Part shown: one piece after another, positions 53,534 to 63,452 of the stretch
How the letters are laid out: each line of letters opens with the position of its first letter
Numbering within the stretch: position 1 is the stretch's first letter
NCBI RefSeq assembly: GCF_902506435.1
Contig: NZ_LR733215.1
Span: forward strand, 1,759,467-1,823,466
Direction of reading: 5' to 3'
DNA length: 64,000 nt
Source: Nocardioides sp. AX2bis
GTDB lineage: Bacteria; Actinomycetota; Actinomycetes; Propionibacteriales; Nocardioidaceae
Program-made: the position numbers and the translations under genes
Notes under the pieces: model-generated
The model's input: only the letters and a program-made list of their open reading frames with translations
Told to the model about the DNA's origin: nothing
Database searches by the model: none

Positions 53534-55288
53534 ATGAACGTCGCTGCGTCGTCGCGACCGGAGGTGCTGACCCGTCTCTACCGGCTGATGCAGCGTGTCA
53601 ACGCCTCGCCGGACCTCTCCGAGGTGCTCGACGAGATCGCCCACGGCGTGGTGGAGGTGCTCGGCTTCGGGGTGGCCGCGATCTCCCGGCTCGACGGCGA
53701 CACGCTGGTGATGACGAACGTCGCGGCCCCGGGGCACGTGCGTGACCTGCTGCTGGGGCGGCGGACACCGGTGGCCTCGCTGGTCAACGAGTTCGACCTC
53801 GCCGACGAGTGGGGCGTGCTGCGCTTCCTGCCCCACGACCGGCTCCCGGCCCCCCTCGAGGAGGCCGCCTGGGTGCCCGACCTCGAGCCCAGCCCGGTCG
53901 AGGGGGCCTGGCACCCCCTGGACACGCTGTACGCCCCGCTGTGGTCGGCCACCGGCCGGCTCCTGGGCAACATGTCCGTGGACCTGCCCGCCGACGGCAT
54001 GGTGCCGGCCGAGCTCGAGCGCGAGCTGCTCGAGATGTTCGTGGTGCAGGCCGGCCTGGCGATGGACAACGCCCAGCAGCGCGAGCGGCTGGCCGTCCAG
54101 GTGCGGATGGGCGAGGTCCTCAGTGCGGCCTCCGCGGCTGCCCGGCTGGCCGACCTCGACCTGACCCTGGAGGGTGTCGGCCACGCCGTGGCGGAGGGGT
54201 TCGACGTCGAGGAGGTCGCCATCCGCTGCGTCACCTCCGGCGACCTGGAGCGGCTCGAGGACTCCCACTTCTTCTCCACCCACGCCGGTGGCTCGATCGG
54301 CCTGGCCAGGGTCGCGGCCGGGATCGCGGTCGGTGCGGCACGCTCCGGCCACCCCGCCGTGCTGGGACCGGCCGAGCTCTCACGCGTCTCGGGGCTGGCC
54401 CGGGAGAAGTGCGACGCCACCGTGCTGCTGGCCCCGGTGGGCGAGCGCGAGGCGTCGGGCTACCTGCTGGTGGCACGTCGGCCCGGGTCGAGCACCTGGA
54501 GCGATCTGGAGCAGGAGACGGTCGGCGAGATCGGGCGGCTGCTGGGCCGGGTGGTCCTGGACGCCCGCGTCCTCGAGCGCGAGCGGCACCTCGTCGGCGA
54601 GCTCCAGGAGCTCGACCGCTACAAGGGGGAGCTGATCGCCACCATCTCCCACGAGCTGAAGACCCCGTTGAGCTCGATCGTCGGGCACGCCGAGCTGCTC
54701 ACCGACCTCGACACCGGCATCGGCTCGGTCGAGGCGATCGCGCGCAACGCGCGACGGCTCGACCGGCTGGTGCAGAACCTCCTGGACTACTCCGCCCTGC
54801 AGGAGTCGCGGGTCCACGTCCCGCGCCCGGTCGACCTGCGCGCGCTCGCCGCCGCCAGCGTCGAGCTGATCGCGGTCCAGGCCGAGCGCGGGGGACTGGT
54901 GCTCAACCTCGACGTGCCCAGCGACACGGTGCCGGTCGACGCCGACCCCGACGAGCTGGGGACCGTGGTCGACAACCTGCTCGGCAACGCGGTCAAGTAC
55001 ACCCCTCGCGGTGGCGAGGTCACCGTGGGCGTGGGGTCCGACGAGGCCGGCGGGGTCTGGCTGGAGTGCACCGACACCGGTCTCGGCATCTCCGTCGCCG
55101 ACCAGGTGCACCTGTTCTCCGCCTTCCACCGCTCGACCAACCCCGAGGCCCTGTCGCTGCCGGGCTCGGGGCTGGGACTGGCCATCTCGCGGCGCATCGT
55201 GCACCTGCACGGCGGGCGGATCATGGTGCGGTCCGACCTCGGCGCCGGCAGCACCTTCCGGGTCTGCCTGCCCCGCGGGCGCGGCTGA
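53534..55288 (+). CDS. Orphan GAF-domain sensor histidine kinase
   Basis: 584 residues from the ATG at 53534; TAGACT at 53473-53478 could be its -10. Two GAF-like domains (about 20-180, with FGVAAISRLDGDTLVM and LLGNMSVDLPADGM; about 200-350), a short coiled helix (RVLERERHLVGELQELDRYK), then HisKA with ATISHELKTPLSSIVGH (phosphorylated His) and an HATPase domain (NLLGNAVKYTP, DTGLGISVAD, GSGLGLAISRRIV). No membrane segments, so a cytosolic sensor. No response regulator is adjacent. Signal unknown. Confidence 0.92.
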   Translation: MNVAASSRPEVLTRLYRLMQRVNASPDLSEVLDEIAHGVVEVLGFGVAAISRLDGDTLVMTNVAAPGHVRDLLLGRRTPVASLVNEFDLADEWGVLRFLPHDRLPAPLEEAAWVPDLEPSPVEGAWHPLDTLYAPLWSATGRLLGNMSVDLPADGMVPAELERELLEMFVVQAGLAMDNAQQRERLAVQVRMGEVLSAASAAARLADLDLTLEGVGHAVAEGFDVEEVAIRCVTSGDLERLEDSHFFSTHAGGSIGLARVAAGIAVGAARSGHPAVLGPAELSRVSGLAREKCDATVLLAPVGEREASGYLLVARRPGSSTWSDLEQETVGEIGRLLGRVVLDARVLERERHLVGELQELDRYKGELIATISHELKTPLSSIVGHAELLTDLDTGIGSVEAIARNARRLDRLVQNLLDYSALQESRVHVPRPVDLRALAAASVELIAVQAERGGLVLNLDVPSDTVPVDADPDELGTVVDNLLGNAVKYTPRGGEVTVGVGSDEAGGVWLECTDTGLGISVADQVHLFSAFHRSTNPEALSLPGSGLGLAISRRIVHLHGGRIMVRSDLGAGSTFRVCLPRGRG

Positions 55289-55339
55289 GTCCCACCGCCC
55301 CGGGCGGCGACCACCCGAACGGCGAGGGCCCCGAACGGC

Positions 55340-55375
55340 AAGGGCCCCGCCGGACGATCGTCCGGCGGGGCCCTT
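55340..55375. terminator. Perfect 36-bp palindromic bidirectional terminator
   Basis: AAGGGCCCCGCCGGACGA is followed immediately by its exact reverse complement; the ends read AA...TT. It lies between the convergent kinase and metalloprotease genes, 20 nt from the latter's stop. Confidence 0.85.
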
Positions 55376-55394
55376 CCTGGTGCTGGAGCTGAGG

Positions 55395-58300
55395 TCAGCG
55401 GCGCACGACGCGCACCGTGAACTCGTCCGAGCTGCTCTCCTGCAGCTCGTCACCCACGAAGGTCGCGGTCATCGTGCGCGACCCGGCCTTCGCGAAGCGC
55501 TTCCTCGACTCGATCAGGGCCACGCCGTTGTCGTTCAGGCGACCCTGGCCGACGGTGGCGTCCTTGAACATCAGCTGGACGGGACCGGTGGGGACGGTGT
55601 CGCCGTCGGCGGCGACCTTCACCTTGGCCACGAACGGCTTGCCGGTACGCACCGGCTGCGGGATCGTCCGCTTGAAGGTCGTCGTGGTGGCCGTGGGCTC
55701 CACCGGGACCTCCTCGCAGAGCGAGACCGTGATGTTGTCGACGTTCCAGCCGAAGAAGCTGGCGCCGCCGCACCCGTCGCGGCCCATCGCGAAGCGGACC
55801 TGGATGGTGTCGCCCGGCGCGACGCCGGCCTCGCCCAGGTCGACGACCGAGGTGCCCCAGCTGCCGAACACGGTGCCGCCGTCGGTGCCGGTGAAGCCCG
55901 GCTGGCCGGCGAGCGGGTTGGTGTTGCCCTCCTCCACGGTCGAGATCTGGTCGGGGGCGTTGAAGGCGAAGGCGTCCGCCGGGACGGGGGCGAACTCGCC
56001 GCCGTCGACGGCGACCTGCACGTTGCCGCCGTCGTAGCCGACCTCGGTGGCGACGTAGTGCTCGAACGACATCCGCGGCGTGGTGCCGTCCGCGGGCAGC
56101 TCGATGTCACCGCTGGTCATCCAGTCCACCGAGGAGATGTCGGTGGGGGTCCCGGAGCAGTCACCCTCGTCCGGGCCGGGGGCGAAGGCCACCGTGGACT
56201 CGTGGTCGCCGCGGTAGGTGCGGGTCGTGGTCCAGGGGAAGGTCTCCCCGCCGTAGACGTTCTCGCCCTCGAGGGTCCAGGCGTCCAGGCCGTTCTCGAA
56301 GTCCTCCGAGAACACCTCGGTGCCGGTGAAGCCCTCACCGCAGGTGCCCGGGTCGCCCGGGGCGAGCAGCGGCTCGAAGTTGCACTTGTCGGTCGGGTCG
56401 AGACGCAGCTCGACGGCCTGGGCCATCGCCGCGACCTGGGCGCAGTCGTCGGCGGTGATCTTGTCGACCGCCCGGGCCGCGTCGTTGGGCGCGGTGGACA
56501 GCTCGTTGATCGCCTTCCCGGTCAGGTCGGCGCACGAGGCCTCCAGCGAGTTCGCGTGGTCCACGAAGTCGCTGGCCGGCGTCTGGTAGTCGAGCATCGC
56601 CTTGTAGTAGATGTTCAGCGACTTGTCGAGGCCGAGGCCGTCGACGGCGACGCCGTTGTAGGTGCCGCCGTCCACGAGCAGGGAGTAGCCGCGGTTGACC
56701 ACGCCGGAGTTGGAGTGCACGCCGCCGTTGTCGTCGGTGGAGCACTTGTACTCGGCGTCGCTGACCTTGCCCGGGTCGCCGTAGCAGGTGGGGCTCCACA
56801 TGTCGCGGATCGCGCCGCCGAAGGCGGTGGACTTCTCACCCACGAGCCAGCGGAACGAGCTGGTGCGCTCGCCGCCGGCGTCCTTCATGGTCACGTTGAC
56901 GGTCTCGCCGCCGGTGAGGGCGGTACGGATGGCCTCGCGGTCGGTGAGACCGATCGAGACGGTGGTGACCAGGGTCTGGTCGTCGCCGGACATCCCGATC
57001 GGGGCGTCGTCGCGGTTGCCGATGATCAGCGCGGCCGCGCCCTCCTCGGTGGCCATCTCGGCCTTCTCGGTGAAGGCGCACAGGCCGCGGTCGACCAGCA
57101 CGACCTGGCCGGTGACGTCCTGGTCGTAGGGCGAGCAGCCGTCGAGGGCGGTCCCGCCGCCCGCCTCCACGGCGTCGGTGGGGGCGACGACGTCGCCGGT
57201 GATGCCCTGGGCGGTGAGCTGCTTGCCGAACGACGCGCCGCCGGTGAGGCAGTCACGGGCGATGGAGCTCGGCGAGTTGATCGTGAGCACCGGCTTGGCC
57301 GGCGAGTTGGTGGAGCACGTGTCGACCGGGCGCGGGGAGGTGATGTCACCCTCGCCCTCGTCCTCGCGACCGTTGATCAGGTCGAGGGTCTCGCCGAAGA
57401 CGTCTGAGTAGCCCTCGTTGAGCGCACCCGGCTGCCACTGGTAGATCAGGCCGTGGGTGTACTCGGTGTAGGCGTGGCCCCACTCGTGGGACACGACGTC
57501 GTCGGAGGTGACGCCGTCGCAGTAGTTGGTCGTCGTGCCGTTCCAGTTCGCGTTCGGGCACGAGATGGCGGGGTCGTTGTTGATGGTGCGCATCGTCGCG
57601 CCGGCGCCGTCGTAGCTGTCACGGTCGAAGGCGTTCTTGAACAGCCAGTACGACTCGCCCGTGGAGCGGACGAGGTTCTCCTGGTCCTGGTTCAGGTCGC
57701 CCGGCAGCGGGTCGCCCTCCTCCCAGACCAGCTCCAGGTTGCGGTCCTGGTCGGCCTCGTAGAGCTCGCGCTCGAGCGCTCCGTGGATCAGGGAGTAGCG
57801 GTTGAGGATCTTGCCGGTCTGCGCGTCGACGAAGACCATGTCGCGCACGTTCGCGTCGTTGCCGACCTCGATCGAGTACGCCAGCTCGTTCTCGCCGCCG
57901 GCGACGCCCTGGGCCAGGCCCGAGCGGTAGACCAGCAGGGAGGGGTCCTTGGCCTCGATGCCGGCGACCGAGCCGGCCTTGCCCTCGTCGTCGGTGGGCG
58001 GCTGCGCCTTGACCATCGCGACCGCGGCCCGACCGGCCTCGGCGGCCGAGAGCGCCGGGTCGGTGCTGAGGCCCTCGACCGGCACGAGCTCGCCGTTGAC
58101 GGCGGTGAGGTCGCCCTGGTCGTCGAGGTGCGCCTTGAGCATGGAGCCGAAGACGGGGACACCGTCGTACTCCTGGGTCCAGGTGACGACGGTGCCCAGC
58201 TTGTCGCGGGTGACGCCCTCGCGCACCAGCTGCTCGCTCGGGGCACCGAAGGCCGGGGCGAACTCGTCGACGTAGGCCTCGGCCTTGGCCACGGCCGAGA

Positions 58301-58541
58301 CCGCGGAGTCGGCGGCCGTGCCGGGCAGCAGGTCGCTGCCGGCGCCGGCGGCGCGGATGAAGCTGATCTTGCCGGTGGCGCGCTCGTCCGAGACCCGGAC
58401 CTGGCCGCTGGCGTCGTCCTGCATGCGCTGGACGAGCGTGCGGTCGGGTGCGGTCGGTGCCGCGGTGGCCGTGAGCGGCGACACCGCCGTGAGCCCTGCC
58501 CCGAGAACGGCGAGGGCCAAGCCCTGCCTGAGGATCTTCAC
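55395..58541 (-). CDS. Secreted M4-type metalloprotease with inserted PA domain
   Basis: 1048 residues from GTG with GGAGGG upstream. Signal peptide (about 1-28, ending TATAAP), FTP/PepSY-like propeptide (about 40-220), then a thermolysin-type catalytic domain: SHEWGHAYTEYTHGL near residue 350 has the HExxH zinc motif and GALNEGYSDVFGE the third ligand Glu. A protease-associated (PA) domain with DGCSPYDQDVTGQVVLVDRG, split by an insertion, interrupts the catalytic domain (about 430-560) before the C-terminal part, HSNSGVVNRGYSLLVDGG. Downstream, about 735-940 forms a MAM/jelly-roll-like binding region and the last 85 residues an Ig-like domain. Exported protein digestion is likely. Confidence 0.9.
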   Translation of the reverse strand: MKILRQGLALAVLGAGLTAVSPLTATAAPTAPDRTLVQRMQDDASGQVRVSDERATGKISFIRAAGAGSDLLPGTAADSAVSAVAKAEAYVDEFAPAFGAPSEQLVREGVTRDKLGTVVTWTQEYDGVPVFGSMLKAHLDDQGDLTAVNGELVPVEGLSTDPALSAAEAGRAAVAMVKAQPPTDDEGKAGSVAGIEAKDPSLLVYRSGLAQGVAGGENELAYSIEVGNDANVRDMVFVDAQTGKILNRYSLIHGALERELYEADQDRNLELVWEEGDPLPGDLNQDQENLVRSTGESYWLFKNAFDRDSYDGAGATMRTINNDPAISCPNANWNGTTTNYCDGVTSDDVVSHEWGHAYTEYTHGLIYQWQPGALNEGYSDVFGETLDLINGREDEGEGDITSPRPVDTCSTNSPAKPVLTINSPSSIARDCLTGGASFGKQLTAQGITGDVVAPTDAVEAGGGTALDGCSPYDQDVTGQVVLVDRGLCAFTEKAEMATEEGAAALIIGNRDDAPIGMSGDDQTLVTTVSIGLTDREAIRTALTGGETVNVTMKDAGGERTSSFRWLVGEKSTAFGGAIRDMWSPTCYGDPGKVSDAEYKCSTDDNGGVHSNSGVVNRGYSLLVDGGTYNGVAVDGLGLDKSLNIYYKAMLDYQTPASDFVDHANSLEASCADLTGKAINELSTAPNDAARAVDKITADDCAQVAAMAQAVELRLDPTDKCNFEPLLAPGDPGTCGEGFTGTEVFSEDFENGLDAWTLEGENVYGGETFPWTTTRTYRGDHESTVAFAPGPDEGDCSGTPTDISSVDWMTSGDIELPADGTTPRMSFEHYVATEVGYDGGNVQVAVDGGEFAPVPADAFAFNAPDQISTVEEGNTNPLAGQPGFTGTDGGTVFGSWGTSVVDLGEAGVAPGDTIQVRFAMGRDGCGGASFFGWNVDNITVSLCEEVPVEPTATTTTFKRTIPQPVRTGKPFVAKVKVAADGDTVPTGPVQLMFKDATVGQGRLNDNGVALIESRKRFAKAGSRTMTATFVGDELQESSSDEFTVRVVRR

Positions 58542-58600
58542 GTGTTGTTCCCTCCGAGTGGGTGTGGTGTGCGGTCCGGGGTCGCCGTTCCGCCAGTCGC

Positions 58601-58606
58601 ACCCTA
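58601..58606 (-). promoter_or_regulatory. -10-like hexamer TAGGGT of the metalloprotease gene
   Basis: Minus-strand TAGGGT, giving an expected leader of about 50 nt with a GGAGGG ribosome-binding site before the GTG at 58541. The rest of the 274-nt divergent region (58542-58815) shows no further gene. Confidence 0.4.
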
Positions 58607-58802
58607 AGGACGGGGGAGGGATTGGTCCATACCTCTGCGTAACAAGTCGGTGTCACCCCGACGTCACCAGCGCGTCGACGCGACGACACCGTCGCGTGGT
58701 CGCCCTGTGGGGCCTCCGTGGACGGATCGGTGGTCCCGGGACCGTCCGACCGGTCCCAAGACACGCACTCCTGTGGTCCGTGGGACGCATGTGACGCAGA
58801 AC

Positions 58803-58808
58803 TAGGGT
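58803..58808 (+). promoter_or_regulatory. -10-like hexamer TAGGGT, leaderless start of ftsK
   Basis: The hexamer is followed by 7 nt and the ATG at 58816, favouring this start over the GTG at 58807, which overlaps the hexamer. Confidence 0.5.
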
Positions 58809-58815
58809 GTCGACC

Positions 58816-61485
58816 ATGGCGACCCGTACGTCTTCCCCGCCGGGGTCGCGGAGCAAGAGCACGTCCTCGTCCACGTCGACCAGCACCAGCCGGTCCACGA
58901 GTGGCAAGGGCTCCTCGACTCCTCGTACCCGGAGCACGCGGAAGCCCCCCAGCCCCTCCTCCCGCTCGACCTCCCGCTCGACCCCGAAGAAGCGGCCCGC
59001 CCCCCGTGCGGTCCGCTCCGGACCGAGCCCGGTCGTGCGCGTGGCAGGCGTCGGGGCCCGCGGGGTCGCGGCCACCTGGAGCGCGGTGGCCGGCGGCGTC
59101 GGCGCCGCCGCCCGCGGGGTCGGTCACACCGCCCGCGACCTCGAGCCCGAGCACCGTCGCGACGGAGCCGGCCTCGTCCTGCTCGGCCTCGCGCTGGTCT
59201 CGGCCGCCGCGGTCTGGTTCGAGGTGCCCGGTGGCGCGATGGAGCTGGCCCGCACCCTGGTCACCGGCAGCGTCGGGCAGGTCGGCTGGCTGGTGCCGCT
59301 GGCCCTGGTCGTCGCCGGGTGGCGCGTCATGCGCGACCCGGTCCGCAACGGCCCCGCCGGCCGGCAGGTCATCGGCTGGTCGGCGCTGTCCTTCGGCGTG
59401 CTCGGCGTCGTCCACGTCGCCGCCGGCGACCCGCAGCCGCTGGCCGGCGACACCTCGCCGCTGCGCCAGGGCGGGGGAGCGGTCGGCTACGTCGTCGCCT
59501 CGCTCCTGCTCGACCTGCTCCGTACCCCGTTCGTCGTGGTGCCGGTGCTGCTGCTGCTCTGCTTCTTCGGCGTCCTGGTCATCACCGCCACGCCGGTCTA
59601 CCGGGTGCCCGAGCGCCTCGCCGACCTGCGCGACCTCCTCCTGGGCCGCGGCCCGGTCGACGAGGACGGCCTCGACGACGGCGCCCCCACCCAGCCGATC
59701 CGCACCCGCCGGACGGCCGCCGAGATCGACCCCGACGCGGGCGACCCGCCGTACGACAGCCCGGTCCTCTCCGACCGCGAGATCCGCAAGCGGGCGAGAA
59801 AGGCCGCGCCCGCGGAGGACGCGCCCTACGACGTCGACGCGGACTCCGAGGACACCCAGCTCGGGATGCCGCCCACCCCGGACGAGGCGCCGGCGGCGCG
59901 CACCCCGCGCCGCCGCCCCGCGCCGGCTCCGGACCCCGAGCCCGAGCAGGCCGAGCTCGTCCCGCCGCCGCACGCCGACCTGCCGGCCCGCGTCGAGCAG
60001 CTCGCGCTGTCCGGCGACGTGGTCTACAGCCTGCCGACCAGCGAGGTCCTCAAGCCCGGCTCGGTCCACAAGGCCCGCTCCAAGGCCAGCGACGCGGTCG
60101 TCGACCGGCTGACCCAGGTCCTCGACGAGTTCGCGATCGACGCGCAGGTCACCGGCTACACCCGGGGCCCCACGGTGACGCGCTACGAGGTCGAGCTCGG
60201 CCCCGCGGTCAAGGTCGAGAAGGTCACCGCGCTGAGCAAGAACATCGCCTACGCCGTCGCCTCGGCCGACGTCCGGATCCTCAGCCCGATCCCGGGCAAG
60301 TCCGCGATCGGCATCGAGATCCCGAACCTGGACAAGGAGATTGTCTCGCTCGGCGACGTCCTGCGCTCCAACGTCGCCCGCAACGACCACCACCCGATGG
60401 TCGCCGGGCTCGGCAAGGACGTCGAGGGCGGCTTCGTGGTCGCCAACCTGGCCAAGATGCCGCACCTGCTGGTGGCCGGCGCGACCGGCTCGGGCAAGAG
60501 CTCCTTCATCAACTCGATGATCACCTCGGTGCTGATGCGCTCCACGCCCGACGAGGTCCGGATGATCATGGTCGACCCCAAGCGGGTCGAGCTGAACGCC
60601 TACGAGGGCGTGCCGCACCTGATCACCCCGATCATCACCAGCCCGAAGAAGGCCGCCGAGGCGCTGGCCTGGGTCGTGCGCGAGATGGACCTGCGCTACG
60701 ACGACCTCGCCAACTTCGGGTTCCGCCACATCGACGACTTCAACAAGGCCGTGCGGGCCGGCAAGGTCGAGCTGCCCGCGGGCAGCGAGCGGGTGCTCGC
60801 GCCGTACCCGTACCTGTTGGTCATCGTCGACGAGCTGGCCGACCTGATGATGGTCGCCCCGCGCGACGTCGAGGACGCGGTCGTACGGATCACCCAGCTG
60901 GCCCGGGCCGCCGGCATCCACCTGGTGCTGGCCACCCAGCGCCCCTCGGTGGACGTCGTGACCGGCCTGATCAAGGCCAACGTGCCGTCGCGGCTCGCCT
61001 TCGCCACCTCGTCGCTGGCCGACAGCCGCGTCATCCTCGACCAGCCGGGGGCCGAGAAGCTCGTCGGCCAGGGTGACGGGCTGTTCCTGCCGATGGGCGC
61101 CTCCAAGCCCGCGCGCATCCAGGGTGCCTGGGTGACCGAGGCCGAGATCGCCCAGGTCGTGGCCCACTGCAAGACCCAGCTGCAGCCGACGTACCGCGAG
61201 GACGTCACCGTCCCCGCGGCCGCCAAGCGTGACCTCGACGACGACATCGGTGACGACCTGGACCTCGTGGTCCAGGCGATCGAGCTCGTCGTCTCCACGC
61301 AGTTCGGCTCGACCTCGATGCTCCAGCGCAAGCTGCGCGTGGGCTTCGCCAAGGCCGGGCGCCTGATGGACATCCTCGAGAGCCGCGGGGTGGTGGGCCC
61401 CAGCGAGGGGTCCAAGGCCCGCGACGTCTTGGTCAAGCCCGACGAGGTCGACGGCGTCATCGCCATCATCCAGGGGGAACAGTGA
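58816..61485 (+). CDS. ftsK: FtsK/SpoIIIE DNA translocase
   Basis: 889 residues from the ATG at 58816. A Ser/Thr/Arg-rich N-terminal tail (1-65) precedes four membrane segments (about 110-270), a charged Pro/Asp/Glu-rich linker (about 280-390), the alpha and RecA-like beta motor domains (Walker [15 protein letters not shown], Walker [34 protein letters not shown]) and the gamma winged-helix domain ([19 protein letters not shown]) that reads KOPS-type sequences. It moves chromosome ends through the septum at division. Its stop overlaps the downstream RodZ-like gene. Confidence 0.97.
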   Translation: MATRTSSPPGSRSKSTSSSTSTSTSRSTSGKGSSTPRTRSTRKPPSPSSRSTSRSTPKKRPAPRAVRSGPSPVVRVAGVGARGVAATWSAVAGGVGAAARGVGHTARDLEPEHRRDGAGLVLLGLALVSAAAVWFEVPGGAMELARTLVTGSVGQVGWLVPLALVVAGWRVMRDPVRNGPAGRQVIGWSALSFGVLGVVHVAAGDPQPLAGDTSPLRQGGGAVGYVVASLLLDLLRTPFVVVPVLLLLCFFGVLVITATPVYRVPERLADLRDLLLGRGPVDEDGLDDGAPTQPIRTRRTAAEIDPDAGDPPYDSPVLSDREIRKRARKAAPAEDAPYDVDADSEDTQLGMPPTPDEAPAARTPRRRPAPAPDPEPEQAELVPPPHADLPARVEQLALSGDVVYSLPTSEVLKPGSVHKARSKASDAVVDRLTQVLDEFAIDAQVTGYTRGPTVTRYEVELGPAVKVEKVTALSKNIAYAVASADVRILSPIPGKSAIGIEIPNLDKEIVSLGDVLRSNVARNDHHPMVAGLGKDVEGGFVVANLAKMPHLLVAGATGSGKSSFINSMITSVLMRSTPDEVRMIMVDPKRVELNAYEGVPHLITPIITSPKKAAEALAWVVREMDLRYDDLANFGFRHIDDFNKAVRAGKVELPAGSERVLAPYPYLLVIVDELADLMMVAPRDVEDAVVRITQLARAAGIHLVLATQRPSVDVVTGLIKANVPSRLAFATSSLADSRVILDQPGAEKLVGQGDGLFLPMGASKPARIQGAWVTEAEIAQVVAHCKTQLQPTYREDVTVPAAAKRDLDDDIGDDLDLVVQAIELVVSTQFGSTSMLQRKLRVGFAKAGRLMDILESRGVVGPSEGSKARDVLVKPDEVDGVIAIIQGEQ

Positions 61486-63251
61486 ACGACGTGCAGCTGA
61501 TCGAGTCCGGGGTCGAGGACGGCCAGGGCCGTGCCGAGGTCGAGGTGCGCCGCCGCGGCGCGGTCACCGGGGCGGTCGGCGTCGCCGGCTGCATGGTCGC
61601 CCTGGCCTGGCTGGCGCGGGCGATGGCCTCGGGCGCGCCGCTGGACTGGGCGCTGTGCCTGGCGATGGGCGCGGTCGGGATCGTGAACCTGCTCGCCTTC
61701 GTCGACGCCCGCACCCCGGTGCTCGTGGCCGACGACCAAGGCGTGCGGGTGCGCCGCGGGCAGACCTGGCACGGCCTCACCTGGGACCAGGTCGACCGCG
61801 TCGAGCACCGCCCCCGCCGAGGGCCCGCCCGCGACGGCTCGCTGTCCTTCGTGGGCGCCGCCGCTGACGACGACCCGCTCACGGTGCCGCTGAGCCTGAC
61901 CACCCGCGTGGTCGGCACCGACGACCTGCCCGGGGCCCTGCGTGCGCTGGCCGACGGTGCGACCGAGGTGGTCGAGCCCGTCGCCGAGCCGGTCGAGCCG
62001 GTCGCGGTGCAGGTCGACGAGGAGCCGGACGAGCAGGACGTGGCCGAGCACGACCTGGTCCAGGAGGACGACGACCAGGACGACGTGCAGGACGAGGCCC
62101 GCGAGGGCCTGGCCGCACGGCTGCGACGCTGGGTCGACGAGCGTCGTCCGGTGCGCGCCGAGCGCGAGGACGAGGACGAGGTTGCGGAGGGTGCCGGCGC
62201 CGGGGACACGGGTCGCCCGGGTTCCCGACGCGACGACGCGGGGCTGCCGGCACCGACGCCGACCGTGGTCGCCAGCAGCACGCCGCTGCCGTGGCGCGAC
62301 CTGTCCAGCGGCACCCGTGCCGACGTGGTGCTCGGCGCGGCTGCGCTGCGGCTCGACACCTCCGAGACCGACGACGAGGACGACCGCCCCCGTCTGCCCG
62401 AGGCCCGCGAGCTGCGTCGCGACGGCAGCGTGAACCTGGTCGAGGAGACCTCGGTGTGGGGCGACCGGGTCCGCCCGATCGCCAAGCCCGGCGAGGCCGT
62501 CGCCCCGCTGGTCCTCGACGACTACGCACCGCTGCCGGTCGTCGACCCGGTGATCGGGCCCGAGCTCGCCGCGGCCCGTACCCGGCTGGGCCTCAGCGTC
62601 GACCAGCTGGCCGACCGCACCCGGATCCGCCCCCACGTGATCGAGTCGATCGAGGTCGACGACTTCGCGCCCTGCGGCGGCGACTTCTACGCCAAGGGCC
62701 ACCTGCGCACCCTGGCCCGCGTGCTCGGCACCGACTCGGCCCCGCTGCTGGCCACCTACGACGAGCGCTACGCCGACGCGCCGATCGACGCGCGCCGGGT
62801 CTTCGAGGCCGAGCTGGCCACCGGCGCCGGCGGCTCGATCCGCGGCACCCGCGGCGGCCCGAACTGGTCGGTCCTGGTCGCGGCGGCGATGACCCTGATC
62901 CTGGTCTGGTCGGTGGCCCGGCTGGTCGTCGACCGCCCGGCCGACCTGGCCCCCCCGACGCCCCGGCTCAACAACAGCGGTGGCGTCGACAACGGTGCGT
63001 CCACCGGCACGGGCGCGGCGGTGCCGGTCGAGCTGACCGCCGCCGGGGGCGGTGCCCAGGTCACCGTGCGGAGCGGCTCGCAGGTCGTCTTCGACGACCA
63101 GCTGGCCTTCATGCAGACCATCCAGCTCGACGTCGCCCCGCCCGTCCGCATCGGCTCCTCCGACGGCGGCCTGCTGGTCACCGTCGACGGCACCGAGGAG
63201 GGCCCCCTCGGCGCCACCGGTCAGCAGGCCGAGGACGTCTTCGTCCCCTGA
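61482..63251 (+). CDS. RodZ-like helix-turn-helix membrane protein
   Basis: 589 residues from the GTG overlapping the ftsK stop. N-terminal region with two membrane segments (about 28-45 and 50-70) and a PH-like strand pattern ([17 protein letters not shown]); a long acidic linker (about 165-250); then an HTH_25 domain (about 360-425: [29 protein letters not shown]), one membrane segment (about 465-485) and a C-terminal DUF4115-like beta domain. The HTH-TM-DUF4115 half matches RodZ cell-shape proteins; here it is fused to an extra N-terminal membrane/PH-like part. Likely cell-envelope or division associated given ftsK coupling. Confidence 0.83.
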   Translation: MNDVQLIESGVEDGQGRAEVEVRRRGAVTGAVGVAGCMVALAWLARAMASGAPLDWALCLAMGAVGIVNLLAFVDARTPVLVADDQGVRVRRGQTWHGLTWDQVDRVEHRPRRGPARDGSLSFVGAAADDDPLTVPLSLTTRVVGTDDLPGALRALADGATEVVEPVAEPVEPVAVQVDEEPDEQDVAEHDLVQEDDDQDDVQDEAREGLAARLRRWVDERRPVRAEREDEDEVAEGAGAGDTGRPGSRRDDAGLPAPTPTVVASSTPLPWRDLSSGTRADVVLGAAALRLDTSETDDEDDRPRLPEARELRRDGSVNLVEETSVWGDRVRPIAKPGEAVAPLVLDDYAPLPVVDPVIGPELAAARTRLGLSVDQLADRTRIRPHVIESIEVDDFAPCGGDFYAKGHLRTLARVLGTDSAPLLATYDERYADAPIDARRVFEAELATGAGGSIRGTRGGPNWSVLVAAAMTLILVWSVARLVVDRPADLAPPTPRLNNSGGVDNGASTGTGAAVPVELTAAGGGAQVTVRSGSQVVFDDQLAFMQTIQLDVAPPVRIGSSDGGLLVTVDGTEEGPLGATGQQAEDVFVP

Positions 63252-63301
63252 CCCGGGGTGTCCCCGGCTCACCGACCGCCCCGTGCGCCCCACCTGTCCC
63301 A

Positions 63302-63389
63302 GGAATCCCCGCCTGAGCGGTGATCCCCGGTGTTCGCGTGCCTTGCAAGGCGCGCGAAGTCCGGGAATCCCCGCCCGAGCGGGGATTCC
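63302..63389. repeat. Composite repeat: two related hairpins around a 26-bp palindrome
   Basis: GGAATCCCCGCCTGAGCGG (from 63302, imperfect hairpin) and its relative at 63364-63389 (perfect 11-bp stem GGAATCCCCGC with CCGA loop) flank a palindrome at 63333-63358 (TTCGCGTGCCTTG and near-complement, one mismatch). It lies between the convergent RodZ-like and response-regulator genes, so the last hairpin can act as a terminator; the symmetric three-part layout is more than a terminator needs. Confidence 0.7.
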
Positions 63390-63452
63390 TGGGGCTACTG
63401 GGACTGCCGGTGCTGTCGGGGCGGCGTACGGGTGCTGGCCCGGTCAGCCTGG

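Noticed and set aside
57619-61167. 1182-codon minus-strand ORF across the protease and ftsK
   Set aside because: It lies in the antisense frame of ftsK and another frame of the protease; no motif or ribosome-binding site.
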